Assembly: GCA_900074725.1 (NCBI GenBank) | Contig: LT598461.1 | Coordinates: 372,001-436,000, forward strand | Length of the DNA stretch: 64,000 nucleotides | Source: Lachancea dasiensis | Lineage: Eukaryota; Ascomycota; Saccharomycetes; Saccharomycetales; Saccharomycetaceae | Reading direction: 5' to 3' | Shown here: piece after piece, positions 53,037 to 62,689 of the stretch | How the letters are laid out: each line of letters begins with the position of its first letter | Position numbering within the stretch: the first letter of the stretch is position 1 | Program-made: the position numbers and the translations under genes | Notes under the pieces: generated by a model | Told to the model about the DNA's origin: nothing | The model's database searches: none | Seen by the model: only the letters and a program-made list of their open reading frames with translations

Positions 53037-54602
53037 ATGGCGGGAATAGGTTCGATTGTGCGTAACTATCGCTTCGTGATTGCGTCGCTGACGGCAATTA
53101 TGCTGATACTGTTGCTGAGAACTTCCTCTGGATCTACAAGAGAGGCTGTCACTTTGCCAAGTGATTCTGAAACCTTAAACGCGCTTCCCATACAGCCAAC
53201 GCCGGGGTACATCGACGATCCAAATGCCAAACAGAAAAATCCAGAGGTCGCAGAGGCCGTCAAGGATAGTCTGAAATCGTCGCCGGGGAGCGAATACTCC
53301 ACATCTTCTCCATGCAATAAGGACCACCAGTATGTTGTCATGATTGATGCAGGCTCGACTGGCTCCCGTGTGCACGTCTACGAGTTCGATGTGTGTACCC
53401 AGCCACCGACTTTGATCCATGAAACATTCAAGATGACCAAGCCAGGGCTTTCTTCCTTCGACAATGACGATGTTGGTGCTGCCCACTCGTTAGATGAGCT
53501 TCTAGACGAGGCTGTAAAGGCTATTCCTAAAGATAGACAATCTTGTTCACCTGTAGCTGTTAAGGCCACTGCTGGTTTAAGAAAGCTGGGGGACTTGAAG
53601 TCCGAGAAAATTTTAAAAGCTGTCAAGAAGCATTTGGAAGATGACTACCCTTTCCCTGTGGTTGAAAAAGATGGTGTCGTGGTGATGAGCGGTGAAGAAG
53701 AAGGTGTGTATGCATGGATCACTGCCAACTTTTTACTAGGCAATATTGGTGCTGGAGGTAAGTTGCCCACGGCTGCCACTTTCGATCTAGGTGGTGGCTC
53801 TACCCAAATTGTTTTTGAGCCAACGTTCCCTCCTAACGAAGTGATGCTTGAAGGCGAACACAAATATTCTTTGAGCTTTGCTGATCAAGACTACACTTTG
53901 TATCAATTCTCCCACCTCGGATATGGGTTGATGGAAGGGAGAAACAAAGTGAATGCGTTACTCGTCGAAACTGCTATCAAAGAGGGTCGTATGGAGAAAA
54001 CCGACAAGACCTCAAAACTAACGTCACCCTGTCTGCCTCCAGGATCGGTAGCCCCCAATGTTAAAGTCGCGCTAGAAAGTGGCGACGAATACCAGGTAAC
54101 ATTCAGCGGGCCGACCACTGCTGCAGGTGCTCAATGTCGTTCGCTCGCAGATAAAATACTGAAGAAAGACGCTGCATGCTCCTCGCCGCCTTGCTCGTTC
54201 AACGGAATTCACCAGCCATCGCTGGTCCGCACTTTCAAAGAAACGAATGACCTATACGTTTTCTCTTACTTCTACGACAAAACCCAGCCCCTAGGGCTCC
54301 CACTTTCCTTCACACTTCAAGAGCTTGCTGACGTAGCTCGCATGGTTTGTAACGGTGAAGAAGTTTGGGAAAGCGTTTTCAGCGGTATCGAGGGATCCGT
54401 TGCTGAATTGAAGAAGGAGCCACTATGGTGTCTGGACTTGACATTCCAAGTATCTCTATTACACACCGGCTACGATATCCCACTCCACCGTGAGCTAAGA
54501 ACTGCTGAGAAAATTGCTGACAGCGAACTTGGCTGGTGTCTGGGCGCTTCCCTTCCTCTGCTGAGCGGTAAGGACTGGAAATGCAATGTTTCCGAAATTT
54601 AA
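53037..54602 (+). CDS. GDA1: Golgi guanosine diphosphatase
   Basis: 521 residues from ATG at 53037 (yeast 518). Type II membrane protein: short N-terminus, TM at ~13-32 ([16 protein letters not shown]), luminal apyrase domain. The four apyrase conserved regions are present: [16 protein letters not shown] (ACR1), [11 protein letters not shown] (ACR2), [17 protein letters not shown] (ACR3) and [14 protein letters not shown] (ACR4). Converts GDP to GMP in the Golgi lumen so that GDP-mannose import can continue, needed for N- and O-mannosylation. Upstream neighbour of UTR1, matching the GDA1-YEF1 order of S. cerevisiae chromosome V. Confidence 0.95.
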   Translation: MAGIGSIVRNYRFVIASLTAIMLILLLRTSSGSTREAVTLPSDSETLNALPIQPTPGYIDDPNAKQKNPEVAEAVKDSLKSSPGSEYSTSSPCNKDHQYVVMIDAGSTGSRVHVYEFDVCTQPPTLIHETFKMTKPGLSSFDNDDVGAAHSLDELLDEAVKAIPKDRQSCSPVAVKATAGLRKLGDLKSEKILKAVKKHLEDDYPFPVVEKDGVVVMSGEEEGVYAWITANFLLGNIGAGGKLPTAATFDLGGGSTQIVFEPTFPPNEVMLEGEHKYSLSFADQDYTLYQFSHLGYGLMEGRNKVNALLVETAIKEGRMEKTDKTSKLTSPCLPPGSVAPNVKVALESGDEYQVTFSGPTTAAGAQCRSLADKILKKDAACSSPPCSFNGIHQPSLVRTFKETNDLYVFSYFYDKTQPLGLPLSFTLQELADVARMVCNGEEVWESVFSGIEGSVAELKKEPLWCLDLTFQVSLLHTGYDIPLHRELRTAEKIADSELGWCLGASLPLLSGKDWKCNVSEI

Positions 54603-55127
54603 ACTACGTAATAGATGGAGAACCCTTATATCTCAGCCGAGGTAGACCATTTCACAGTATCATATATATCTCTATGTCTATTTCACAGCTTAGTTCTGTC
54701 AACTTGACGATACTCACTACATGTGATGGTTTGAATAATCGTGGAACATGACTTTAACGAAATGAATTTCCACAGAGGGAGGGATTCAGATGATCCCATC
54801 TAACAAACTCAGAAAAGAGGTGCAAGATAAAAGGTTCTAGTCGTAAAAGGGACGTTAATTTGGGTCGCTAGATAAGAACGTTGTCACATTTTACCTGCCG
54901 GTACTCATATACCTAAAGTTCAAACCCTTGCAGAGCTCGAATCACGGTTATCTGGAAGGTCTTTTGCCCCAACTCGAGAAGTTACGCCTTTGCCGAACAG
55001 TTGAGCTACTGTAGTTGTACCGCTGTTTAGTGTACTAGTCGCAAAATCTTCGGTGTTTCCTACGGATTTTGGATTTCGTGGAGTGCTTTTTATACCAAGT
55101 AACATCAAAACACGACCCACAGACACA
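54603..55127. other. GDA1-UTR1 intergenic region
   Basis: 525 bp. Nothing recognised beyond the UTR1 promoter; TTTTTATACC lies 40 bp before the UTR1 start. Confidence 0.35.
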
Positions 55128-56723
55128 ATGGGCAGAGATTGGGATTCGCCTGCATCATCCCCTCTTTCGCGAGAATTATCACCACTCTCACGTACACTGA
55201 CGGAAGATACCGCTAAGACCAGTGCTAATACGGCTGTGAAAGACAAGAGTGACTTCAAAGCCAAGAGCAAGCGATCTAAAAGTGTATCTCATCTCGCAGA
55301 CAAGAATAAGATTTTGGGCAGCAGGATGACACCATTGGTGAGTGAAGAGCCCCCAGCAGGTGTGATAGATAACGAAATCGACGTCGACAACGCGACGGAG
55401 CCTGTCGATACCGCAGAAAAAGTGTTCAGAAGGCTGTCAGTGGGGTCAAACGACATGAGGAGAGCTACATCGCACGCGCAACTCTCTTCCACTACGCATG
55501 GCATGCGACTACTCTCGAAAGATATCCAGAAATCGATGGTCGTACTCGAGGTGAAAAAACTTATGATAGTAACTAAGAAGCAAGACAGTTCTCTGGTGTA
55601 CCTCACGCGGGAAATGGTGGAGTGGATTTTGGTCAACTACCCAGCGATGGAAATTTATATCGATGAGTCTATAGAGAACTCTCACAGATTTGACACCAAT
55701 GGGATTATCAGGGATAGTAGATGTGGATCCAACCGCATCAAGTGCTGGACCCCAGAGCTGGTGGCGAAAAAGGACAATTTTTTTGACTTGATTATTACTT
55801 TAGGCGGTGACGGGACCGTGCTGTATGTATCTTCGTTGTTCCAGCGAAGTATTCCGCCGGTGATGTCGTTTTCTCTCGGGTCTCTGGGATTTTTGACGAA
55901 TTTCAACTACGAAAACTTCAGACAATCCTTGCCGCGGGTCCTGAACTCTAAGATCAGGAGTAAAATGAGAATGCGGCTTTCTTGTAGGGTATTCCGCAAG
56001 CGCAAGTGCAACAAAGATGGCAGTCGCCCAAGGAAGAAGTTCAGCATGATCGGGGAATACCATGTTTTGAACGAGCTCACTATTGATCGGGGCCCGAGTG
56101 CATTCATCTCGATGCTGGAAGTTTTTGGCGACAACTCGCTGCTAACGGTGGCTCAGGCCGACGGCTTGATTATTGCGACGCCCACAGGCTCCACCGCATA
56201 TTCCCTCAGTGCAGGAGGCTCCTTAGTTTATCCCAGCGTGAATGCCATTGCTGTGACGCCGATCTGTCCCCACACCTTGAGCTTCAGGCCCATTATCTTA
56301 CCTGACAGCATGAAGCTCAAGGTCAAGGTGCCTTTGAACTCGAGATCCACCGCATGGGCTGCTTTTGACGGTAAAAATCGTGTGGAGCTCTTCAAAGGTG
56401 ACTACATCTGCATCACTGCCAGTCCGCATTCGTTTCCCACTTTGGAATCTAGCCCTACAGAGTTTATCGACAGTATCAGCAGGACGTTGAATTGGAACGC
56501 GCGCGAGCCACAGAAAAGTTTTGCACATATGTTGTCCCAGAAGAACCAAAAGAACTATGTTAGCGACACAGAAAAACAAAAACAAGACCAGCCCGAAGTT
56601 AGGGCCCCTTCGGATGACGAGGAAGAGGACGATTACACGACCGATTCCGAAAACACACTGACAAAGCCCAAAGCGGCATCTGCACTTCACACTCCGAAAT
56701 TAAAGCCAAATTTCCAATTGTAG
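55128..56723 (+). CDS. UTR1: NAD kinase
   Basis: 531 residues from ATG at 55128 (yeast Utr1 530, Yef1 495). ATP-NAD kinase fold: LIITLGGDGTVLYVSSLFQR with the GGDG motif at ~226, then SLGSLGFLTNFNYENF, NELTIDRGPSAFISMLEVF, DGLIIATPTGSTAYSLSAGG and the diphosphate-binding end HTLSFRPIILPDS. Makes NADP from NAD in the cytosol. The N-terminal ~110 residues are Ser-rich and variable; the C-terminal tail is acidic (DDEEEDDYTTDSEN). This is the unduplicated counterpart of UTR1 and YEF1. Confidence 0.95.
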   Translation: MGRDWDSPASSPLSRELSPLSRTLTEDTAKTSANTAVKDKSDFKAKSKRSKSVSHLADKNKILGSRMTPLVSEEPPAGVIDNEIDVDNATEPVDTAEKVFRRLSVGSNDMRRATSHAQLSSTTHGMRLLSKDIQKSMVVLEVKKLMIVTKKQDSSLVYLTREMVEWILVNYPAMEIYIDESIENSHRFDTNGIIRDSRCGSNRIKCWTPELVAKKDNFFDLIITLGGDGTVLYVSSLFQRSIPPVMSFSLGSLGFLTNFNYENFRQSLPRVLNSKIRSKMRMRLSCRVFRKRKCNKDGSRPRKKFSMIGEYHVLNELTIDRGPSAFISMLEVFGDNSLLTVAQADGLIIATPTGSTAYSLSAGGSLVYPSVNAIAVTPICPHTLSFRPIILPDSMKLKVKVPLNSRSTAWAAFDGKNRVELFKGDYICITASPHSFPTLESSPTEFIDSISRTLNWNAREPQKSFAHMLSQKNQKNYVSDTEKQKQDQPEVRAPSDDEEEDDYTTDSENTLTKPKAASALHTPKLKPNFQL

Positions 56724-56921
56724 TTATAATTTGGAAATACCAGCTAAATTTTTTTTTCGCGACGGACGGTAAATCTTGACGCTCGAGGCGAAAAATTTAG
56801 AGGGCATCGCGCTATAAAAAGCCTGGACCTTTTTTCAATTGAAAGACTCCAAAGTGGCCCGCCCTCGGTTAGAATACCTTTTTTGGTGACCTTTTTCTGA
56901 CTTTACTCCACTTTGGCAAGG

Positions 56922-58280
56922 ATGTGGTGTAAACTTTGGTTTTTTGGCGCTATATCCGTATTGGCCTCGATCGTCAGAGCTTCTGATGACGACGTGGTCT
57001 ATTGTAATTCGACGGCTGGCGCTTGTCCAGACGACATGCCATGCTGTTCGCAATACGGGGTCTGCGGCAGCGGCTCATACTGTTTAGGTGGGTGTGATCC
57101 TCGCTATTCTTACAATTTGACTGCATGCATGCCGATGCCAATTTGCAAGGATTCGCAAACTATCTTCAACAACTACAGTAGTAAGATGAAGAGCCAGTAT
57201 TCGTATTTGGGTGATGCTGAAGCCAACGCTTGGATCTACGACGGGCACGTTTTGGACGACACGGACGATGAGGCATTGATATTGGCAATGCCTAAGGATT
57301 CAAGCACCCTCATGTCTTCCACCAGATACATGTGGTACGGAAAAGTAAGCGCACGTATGAAGTCATCACACAGGGCGGGTGTCGTCACCGCCTTCATTTT
57401 GTTTTCGTCCGTGCAGGACGAAGTGGACTACGAGTTTATTGGCTCCAATTTGACGAACGTACAAACGAATTACTACTTTGAGGGTGGCTTGAACTGGACT
57501 CACTCGACGAACGTTTCAACCACCAACACTTTCGACAATTACCACGACTACGAAGTAGACTGGCATGAGGATCATATTTCGTGGATTGTGGACGGCGAGG
57601 TTGCGAGAACCCTGTATAAAAACACCACCTATAACGCAACTTCCGGTGACTACGACTTCCCGCAAACACCTTCTCGTGTACAGTTTTCGCTGTGGCCCGG
57701 TGGAGCTAACACTAGCAGCTACTGGACAAAAGTTTGGGCCGGTGGTGAAATTGATTGGAATGCCTCTGATATTCAAGATCCGGGATACTATTATGCCAGG
57801 TTGCAAAGTGTGAACATAACCTGTTACGATCCCCCTGCTGGTACCACCAAGAACGGTTCTAATGCATACAAGTATGTCAACCGAAAGAACTTCACGCTAA
57901 GTGGTGTTGAATTCACCGACGATACGACCGTAATGGGGTCATTGGCCGACACTGGCTTTGATCCAGACGAAGGCAAATCTTCTTCCTCATCCGCCTCTTC
58001 CACGTCGTCTAGAAAATCTACAACGCAAAGCGCAAACCATAAGAAAACGTCCACTACTTCCACCGCCACGGGAGATGCGGCGGCTGCTTCTACGAGCGAT
58101 TCTTCGGCTTCTTCAGAGGGCCAAACCGGATTTGTTCAGAACATGCAGAGCACCTCTGGTGCCAAAACTGGCTCCAGTACTCAAAATAGTACTGGTGGTG
58201 CGGCCTCTTTTTCGGTGGGCTCCAACACTCTCATGCATATACTTGCAGTAGTTGTAGGACTGGCATCGGCTATTGTGTGA
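56922..58280 (+). CDS. UTR2: GPI-anchored cell-wall transglycosidase of the CRH family (GH16)
   Basis: 452 residues from ATG at 56922 (yeast 467). Signal peptide (WFFGAISVLASIVRA). A chitin-binding CBM18-like module at ~26-62 is Cys-rich (CPDDMPCCSQYGVCGSGSYC). The GH16 catalytic domain has DEVDYEFIG at ~166-174, which provides the ExDxE nucleophile and acid/base Glu. A Ser-rich linker and a hydrophobic GPI tail (LMHILAVVVGLASAIV) follow. Links chitin to beta-1,6 and beta-1,3 glucan at the wall. Only 198 bp downstream of UTR1, same strand. Confidence 0.94.
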   Translation: MWCKLWFFGAISVLASIVRASDDDVVYCNSTAGACPDDMPCCSQYGVCGSGSYCLGGCDPRYSYNLTACMPMPICKDSQTIFNNYSSKMKSQYSYLGDAEANAWIYDGHVLDDTDDEALILAMPKDSSTLMSSTRYMWYGKVSARMKSSHRAGVVTAFILFSSVQDEVDYEFIGSNLTNVQTNYYFEGGLNWTHSTNVSTTNTFDNYHDYEVDWHEDHISWIVDGEVARTLYKNTTYNATSGDYDFPQTPSRVQFSLWPGGANTSSYWTKVWAGGEIDWNASDIQDPGYYYARLQSVNITCYDPPAGTTKNGSNAYKYVNRKNFTLSGVEFTDDTTVMGSLADTGFDPDEGKSSSSSASSTSSRKSTTQSANHKKTSTTSTATGDAAAASTSDSSASSEGQTGFVQNMQSTSGAKTGSSTQNSTGGAASFSVGSNTLMHILAVVVGLASAIV

Positions 58281-58864
58281 TTTTCCCTGTGAGAGCTGCC
58301 TCGTTAAGAACCCTCTCAGCGTTAGATGGTGGACGAATTGCTCTACCAAAGTACTTCTGCTCCCCGATACCGTGTCAGTCTTGCCAAAGAAGTGGCGGTA
58401 ATACAGCGCCCACTGCAGGAAAATCGTTACGAAAATGTGTCATGAACTAATTAGTCGATCTTTCTTATTACTGGTCAAATGAAAACTAATTCTTGTCTAA
58501 ATAGTTGATAAATTATCATACCCATAATCATACCCATAATCCCTGACCAGTTAAACAACATCTAGTCAAATAGCCGGGCTGGCTTAGTCATTGAGAAGTA
58601 TCGGGTATGCCTGTCCGGAAATCTGGTATCATGACAATTTTTATGGCGTAGCCATTATTATATCCAAAACATTTGGATCAATCAGTAACAATTGTTCGAC
58701 CGAACTAAGGCCAAGGTAGACCCACGTTGAGCCTAAACATTTAAGAGTGACGAGCTGTACGATAGATTTGAGGTCATTCTGGTTGGAAATTCTGGCTCAC
58801 TCAAGGGATCATCTGCCACTTGAACTGGTTATGTCTATATATTTGTTATATCCGGACTTTTAGT
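58281..58864. other. Intergenic between UTR2 and the ATP-grasp gene
   Basis: 584 bp with a short tandem-like repeat of ATCATACCCATA around 58517-58541. The left border of the inserted gene should lie here, but I see no target-site duplication. Confidence 0.4.
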
Positions 58865-60055
58865 ATGATGACTGCACCGTGTCTCAAGAAAGAACGGATC
58901 GCGATCCTCTTCCAGGCGCTCGAGCCCCCTGTTATCGACGGACAGCGCAAGAAACCCAAACCGGGCGGCTATTCGGATAGCGGTGCTGATATAGGCTTTA
59001 CTCTCCAAAGAGCCGGACGCGAAGTTTTGACGCCAGTTCCACGGCCCGACCCCACCTGTGCGCTCGATTGGGTCTTTCCGGATACAGTTGAGGGTATTGA
59101 GGTGGCAATTCGTCAAGGAGCAACTATCATTTGGGCGAATACAGTGCTCTTCGTTGGACATCCATTGGTGCAAGTAATGGATCGGGTCAAAATTATCGGA
59201 CAGCTTCCAGTCAACGCTCAAAGATTTGACGACAAATTCAAAACAAATCGTATGTTATCTAAAGAGGGTATATTTGCTGCCCGTTCCTTTTCAATTGGAT
59301 ATGGGGCCGAGTCAGAAATCTCTCTGGAAAACTTGAACCAAGCTGTCCTCGCCGTATGTGGCCTGGCGTTTCCGATGATACTCAAACCGATACGGGGGCG
59401 CGGAAGTCAAGGTGTTGTTCGGGTAGAATCGTTAAGCGAACTCAAGATCGAAGCTGAAGCGTTACTCAGTTCCGGCCATTTCGGATCAAGCTTGATTGTA
59501 GAAGAGTACCTTAGTGGTGAGGAACTCACGGTGACGGTAATGCCTCCCAAATCGCGCTACCGACAAGGAAATCAGGAACCCTTGGATGCCGCTGCCTTCT
59601 GGGGACTAAGACCTGTCTGTCGTGTTAACCACGTTGGTGGTGTAGCTCCTTACAATGGCACAGTTGCCGTTTCGCAGAATAGCCTGGCGGTTTCGGGCGA
59701 GAAGCTAGCGCAACCACTGGTCAGGTCAATGCTGAAAGCGTGTCTCAAAACTGCGGCGTTGGTAGAGGCACGGGCGCCTATCCGCATCGACTGCCGTGCC
59801 GACCATCAGGGCATTTATCGGCTGTTCGATCTGAATATGAAACCGAACATGACAGGGCCCGGTCGGCCTGGTCGCGACGATCAGAACTCACTTTCCGCCA
59901 TTGCTGCCCAAGCGGACGGCTTGAGTTACCTTGATCTGCTAACGGCGATGCTGGCAGCCGCGTGGACAGACGACCATCAGAAATCGACAATTAAGCATGC
60001 GCCAGACCTGAGACAGCGAGACGATCTCAGTATCTCAATTCCGAACCACCTTTAA
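58865..60055 (+). CDS. ATP-grasp ligase, D-Ala-D-Ala-ligase-like, probable bacterial transfer
   Basis: 396 residues from ATG at 58865; ATG 58868 or an upstream in-frame ATG (58820) are less likely. ATP-grasp order is clear: DDKFKTNRMLSKEGI (linker, ~120), FPMILKPIRGRGSQGVVRVE (ATP-binding Lys and Gly-rich loop, ~177), LIVEEYLSGEELTVTVM (~214, the EE clamp) and RLFDLNMKPNMTGPGRPG (metal-binding D-x-N, ~320). This is the layout of D-Ala-D-Ala ligases, but the loop after the catalytic Asn reads KPNMTG, not the classical PGMT, so the substrate may differ. Fungi make no peptidoglycan, and neither S. cerevisiae counterpart block has such a gene between UTR2 and CYC. Intronless. Horizontal acquisition is the simplest reading. 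Confidence 0.8.
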   Translation: MMTAPCLKKERIAILFQALEPPVIDGQRKKPKPGGYSDSGADIGFTLQRAGREVLTPVPRPDPTCALDWVFPDTVEGIEVAIRQGATIIWANTVLFVGHPLVQVMDRVKIIGQLPVNAQRFDDKFKTNRMLSKEGIFAARSFSIGYGAESEISLENLNQAVLAVCGLAFPMILKPIRGRGSQGVVRVESLSELKIEAEALLSSGHFGSSLIVEEYLSGEELTVTVMPPKSRYRQGNQEPLDAAAFWGLRPVCRVNHVGGVAPYNGTVAVSQNSLAVSGEKLAQPLVRSMLKACLKTAALVEARAPIRIDCRADHQGIYRLFDLNMKPNMTGPGRPGRDDQNSLSAIAAQADGLSYLDLLTAMLAAAWTDDHQKSTIKHAPDLRQRDDLSISIPNHL

Positions 60056-60338
60056 GAGCTTGATGAGCATGATTAAAACCACTGTTCCCCTCAACGCTCG
60101 ACACTTCATAGTTGCACGCGACAGTCAAAGATTGATCTTCAAAACTGCAATACACCTGCTCTCAAGTGCACCATTTTGTAAACACCGCTTACCATGCTTT
60201 TTGAACTTCTTTTGTCATTATGGAATCTATATTCAAATCAATACTAATTACAGGCGAACTCTTTTCCAAGTGTATAAATATTAACGGGGCGCTCGGCTCT
60301 CGTGTCGTAATATTTGGTCATCGCTCTGGTTTTCCCGC

Positions 60339-60671
60339 TTATTTGCAGGCCTTGAGCATGTAGGTGATCAAATCGTTTCTGTCCTTCTCCTTCTTCAAAC
60401 CACCGAAAGCCATCTTGGTACCTGGAATGTATTTCTTTGGGTTTTCCAAGTAGTCAGACATGGTCTGTTCACCCCAGGTGACGTTTTTCTTGATGTTAGC
60501 ATCGGTGTAGGAGTATCCTTCGGCTTGACCGGACTGACGGCCGAAAACGCCGTGCAAATTTGGACCAACCTTGTGTGGGCCACCCTTTTCAACGGTGTGG
60601 CATTGTAGACATCTGGTCTTGAACAAAGTGGCACCTTTCTTCTCGGATCCCTTCTTGTATGGAGCTGGCAT
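60339..60671 (-). CDS. CYC1: Cytochrome c
   Basis: 110 residues from ATG at 60671. Starts [20 protein letters not shown]. Haem attachment CLQCH at 21-25, [19 protein letters not shown], and [12 protein letters not shown] with the axial Met. Lys trimethylation and haem-lyase target sequences are normal. Electron carrier between complexes III and IV in the mitochondrial intermembrane space. As the single counterpart of CYC1 (chromosome X) and CYC7 (chromosome V) it could carry either name; its sequence and regulatory sites look more like CYC1. Convergent with the ATP-grasp gene (283-bp gap). Confidence 0.97.
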   Translation of the reverse strand: MPAPYKKGSEKKGATLFKTRCLQCHTVEKGGPHKVGPNLHGVFGRQSGQAEGYSYTDANIKKNVTWGEQTMSDYLENPKKYIPGTKMAFGGLKKEKDRNDLITYMLKACK

Positions 60672-60787
60672 TGTCTTTTGAGTTTATTTTATTGAAGATG
60701 GTAGTTTGACTGATAAACAAATGAAAGAGAATCAACTAGGTCAAGCAAGGCGAATAATCTTTCCAATTTATAGCTTTCTCACCATTT

Positions 60788-60799
60788 CGGAAACATCGG
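60788..60799. promoter_or_regulatory. Hap1-like CGG direct repeat upstream of CYC1
   Basis: CGGAAACATCGG: two CGG triplets in direct orientation with a 6-bp spacer, the Hap1 geometry (CGGNNNTANCGG), with one mismatch in the TA. 117 bp before the CYC1 start. Confidence 0.4.
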
Positions 60800-60962
60800 C
60801 CCAAACACACAGGATGCTACCATCAAGCTCACCAATCACCGACACGAGCGATTGACTGCTGGGATTTTTTTCGCTTATGGGCATCGCATGGCTTCATCTC
60901 TGGGATCCCATGGTGCGAAAATTTCTTAAGCCGTAGGGAAAATTTCAAGAGATGGACATTGT

Positions 60963-60968
60963 GATTGG
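60963..60968 (-). promoter_or_regulatory. CCAAT box upstream of CYC1
   Basis: GATTGG on the plus strand, i.e. GGCCAATCAC on the CYC1 strand, about 295 bp before the start. CCAAT is the Hap2/3/4/5 site used for respiratory induction of yeast CYC1. A second CCAAT (plus strand, 60765-60769) lies closer. Confidence 0.45.
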
Positions 60969-61620
60969 CCGAGAGTGGCTAAAACGACATGGACAGGCTC
61001 AAAGCCCAGTAGGGCGCGCGGTGAAGCGCCGGCAGGTTGATTATGCACGAAGGCCACACGACACGTCCCGAAGCAGGAGGCGAAGGAGCAATCGGGTCCG
61101 TGGGCCATGACATATTGTTCTTCTCGTAGACGGGGTTTTGCAGACCGTGGACGAACTGCAGTGGGAATGTGACTTCACGGAACTACTGGAAAATGCATAT
61201 GCGTGGGAATCCGATTCTGGACGGTGGCTCATGTCGCACTTGACAGTTTAATGTCTCTCTGTACGAATGTGTCACCGCGCCAGAAATGTGTAAAGTGACT
61301 GTGTGCTGGAGCCACGGCCGAGGGATGGATAAACCCGGTAGCTTCCGGATGTTGTGTACTTGCTATCCAGTATGTTCCGGCTAGCGAATGACCCTAACTT
61401 CTTATAAGACATGATTTTGAACTAAATTTATGGGAGTAGAGTTGTGGTTAGTTTAAAGTTTTGACTGCAAAACAAGGCTTTTGAGTAAAATAGTGAAGGA
61501 TGGCCACATAGAGTCAAGAGTAACCCATTAGTATTATCAATTATATACCTTTATGGGCTGTTGAATAGTTGAAAGGGTTTTCCGGATCCCACTAGTTATT
61601 TACTCCTCTTGCGTAGTCTT

Positions 61621-61740
61621 GTTTTACTGATGTAATTAGTGTCACTTTTTACTATTATGACACCAATCGGATGTTTACATTGTAGCAACTCAACGCTATT
61701 CTAACAGTACTAGCTTTCTACCACTCAGTAGCTGACAGAC
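61621..61740 (+). repeat. Short dispersed repeat, copy 7 (possible LTR remnant)
   Basis: GTTTTACTGATGTAATTAGT, TCACTTTTTACTATTATGAC, CAACTCAACGCTATTCTAAC and TACCACTCAGTAGCTGACAG keep the order and spacing of the full copy at 26.7 kb (there inverted). The only copy inside the conserved block, about 200 bp upstream of UTR4. Confidence 0.55.
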
Positions 61741-61938
61741 TCCAGCTACTTCTAAAAAGAAGAGACAGCCGGTGGGTGGTTAGGTGCTGGTGGCTCGATT
61801 GACGTGTGTCTTATTTTAGCTGTTGTCGCTATAACAGGAAGACTACTTAACATCATATGCCACGAGCATAGTACTGTCCCAAGTGCACCACCCTCCGCCC
61901 ATCACAATATCGAGCGCGCTGCACTTCGAAGTCCACAG

Positions 61939-62598
61939 ATGCCTCTCTCCGCAGTGCTCCTCGACATTGAGGGTACAATATGCCCAATTGTGTTTGTAAA
62001 GGAGGTTTTGTTCCCTTATTTTCTTCAGCAGGTGGAAACCCTTCTCAAATCGGAGGATCCTAAGGTTCAAAAGTTACTAAGAGACTTTGGCGTCGATGAT
62101 GTCGAATCCCATATTCGCCGTCTGGTGTCGCACGATATCAAGGATCCCATCTTAAAACAACTGCAGGGCCTGGTCTGGAATGACGGCTACGCCGGTGGCC
62201 AACTAGCTGCACCCGTCTACGCAGATGCTATCAAGTATATCCAGACTACCGACCGATCCGTCTATATTTATTCCAGTGGCTCTGTTCAAGCACAGAAACT
62301 ACTCTTACAATATGTGAGCGCCGCAGATAAGAGTATCGACTTGCGGCCACACATCAAAGACTATTACGACATTAAAACAACCGGCATCAAGACAGATCCC
62401 GCATCCTACTCGAAAATCATCCAAGAAATTGGATGCAAACCAGAAGAAGTTCTGTTCATCAGTGACAACACGTCCGAACTTGATGCTGCGCAAGAATGTG
62501 GTATGCAGACAAAATTAGCCATACGGCCTGGCAACTACCCTGTAGACAATGCATCCGACTACGACACCATCACAGATTTTGGTGAACTCTCCCAGTAA
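61939..62598 (+). CDS. UTR4: Enolase-phosphatase E1 of methionine salvage
   Basis: 219 residues from ATG at 61939 (yeast 227); the frame is open further up but without an ATG in phase. HAD motif I is LLDIEGTICPIVFVKEVLFP, then KDPILKQLQGLVWNDGY, VYIYSSGSVQAQKLLL (motif II), YYDIKTTGIKTDPASYSKII and VLFISDNTSELDAA (motif IV). Dehydrates and dephosphorylates DK-MTP-1-P in recycling methylthioadenosine to methionine. Convergent with RAD23 (91-bp gap), the same YEL038W-YEL037C pairing as in S. cerevisiae. Confidence 0.94.
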   Translation: MPLSAVLLDIEGTICPIVFVKEVLFPYFLQQVETLLKSEDPKVQKLLRDFGVDDVESHIRRLVSHDIKDPILKQLQGLVWNDGYAGGQLAAPVYADAIKYIQTTDRSVYIYSSGSVQAQKLLLQYVSAADKSIDLRPHIKDYYDIKTTGIKTDPASYSKIIQEIGCKPEEVLFISDNTSELDAAQECGMQTKLAIRPGNYPVDNASDYDTITDFGELSQ

Positions 62599-62689
62599 TG
62601 GAGATTCTCTGAAATGTCATTAGAGTTATTTACACATATCTACCCACTGTACCCGTAATCAAAAAAAAAATAATCGGCGTGTCCAAGAA

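Larger units (their letters stand above)
60672..61938. promoter_or_regulatory. Divergent region between CYC1 and UTR4
   Basis: 1267 bp. The left part holds the CYC1 regulatory sites listed below; the right part holds a dispersed-repeat copy (61621-61740). No gene seen; two short minus-strand frames (60926-61232) lack domains. Confidence 0.5.

Noticed and set aside
54585-54610. CDEIII-like string TTTCCGAAATTTAAA, hint of a centromere
   Set aside because: It is the last codons of GDA1; no CDEI and no AT-rich CDEII of the right length next to it.
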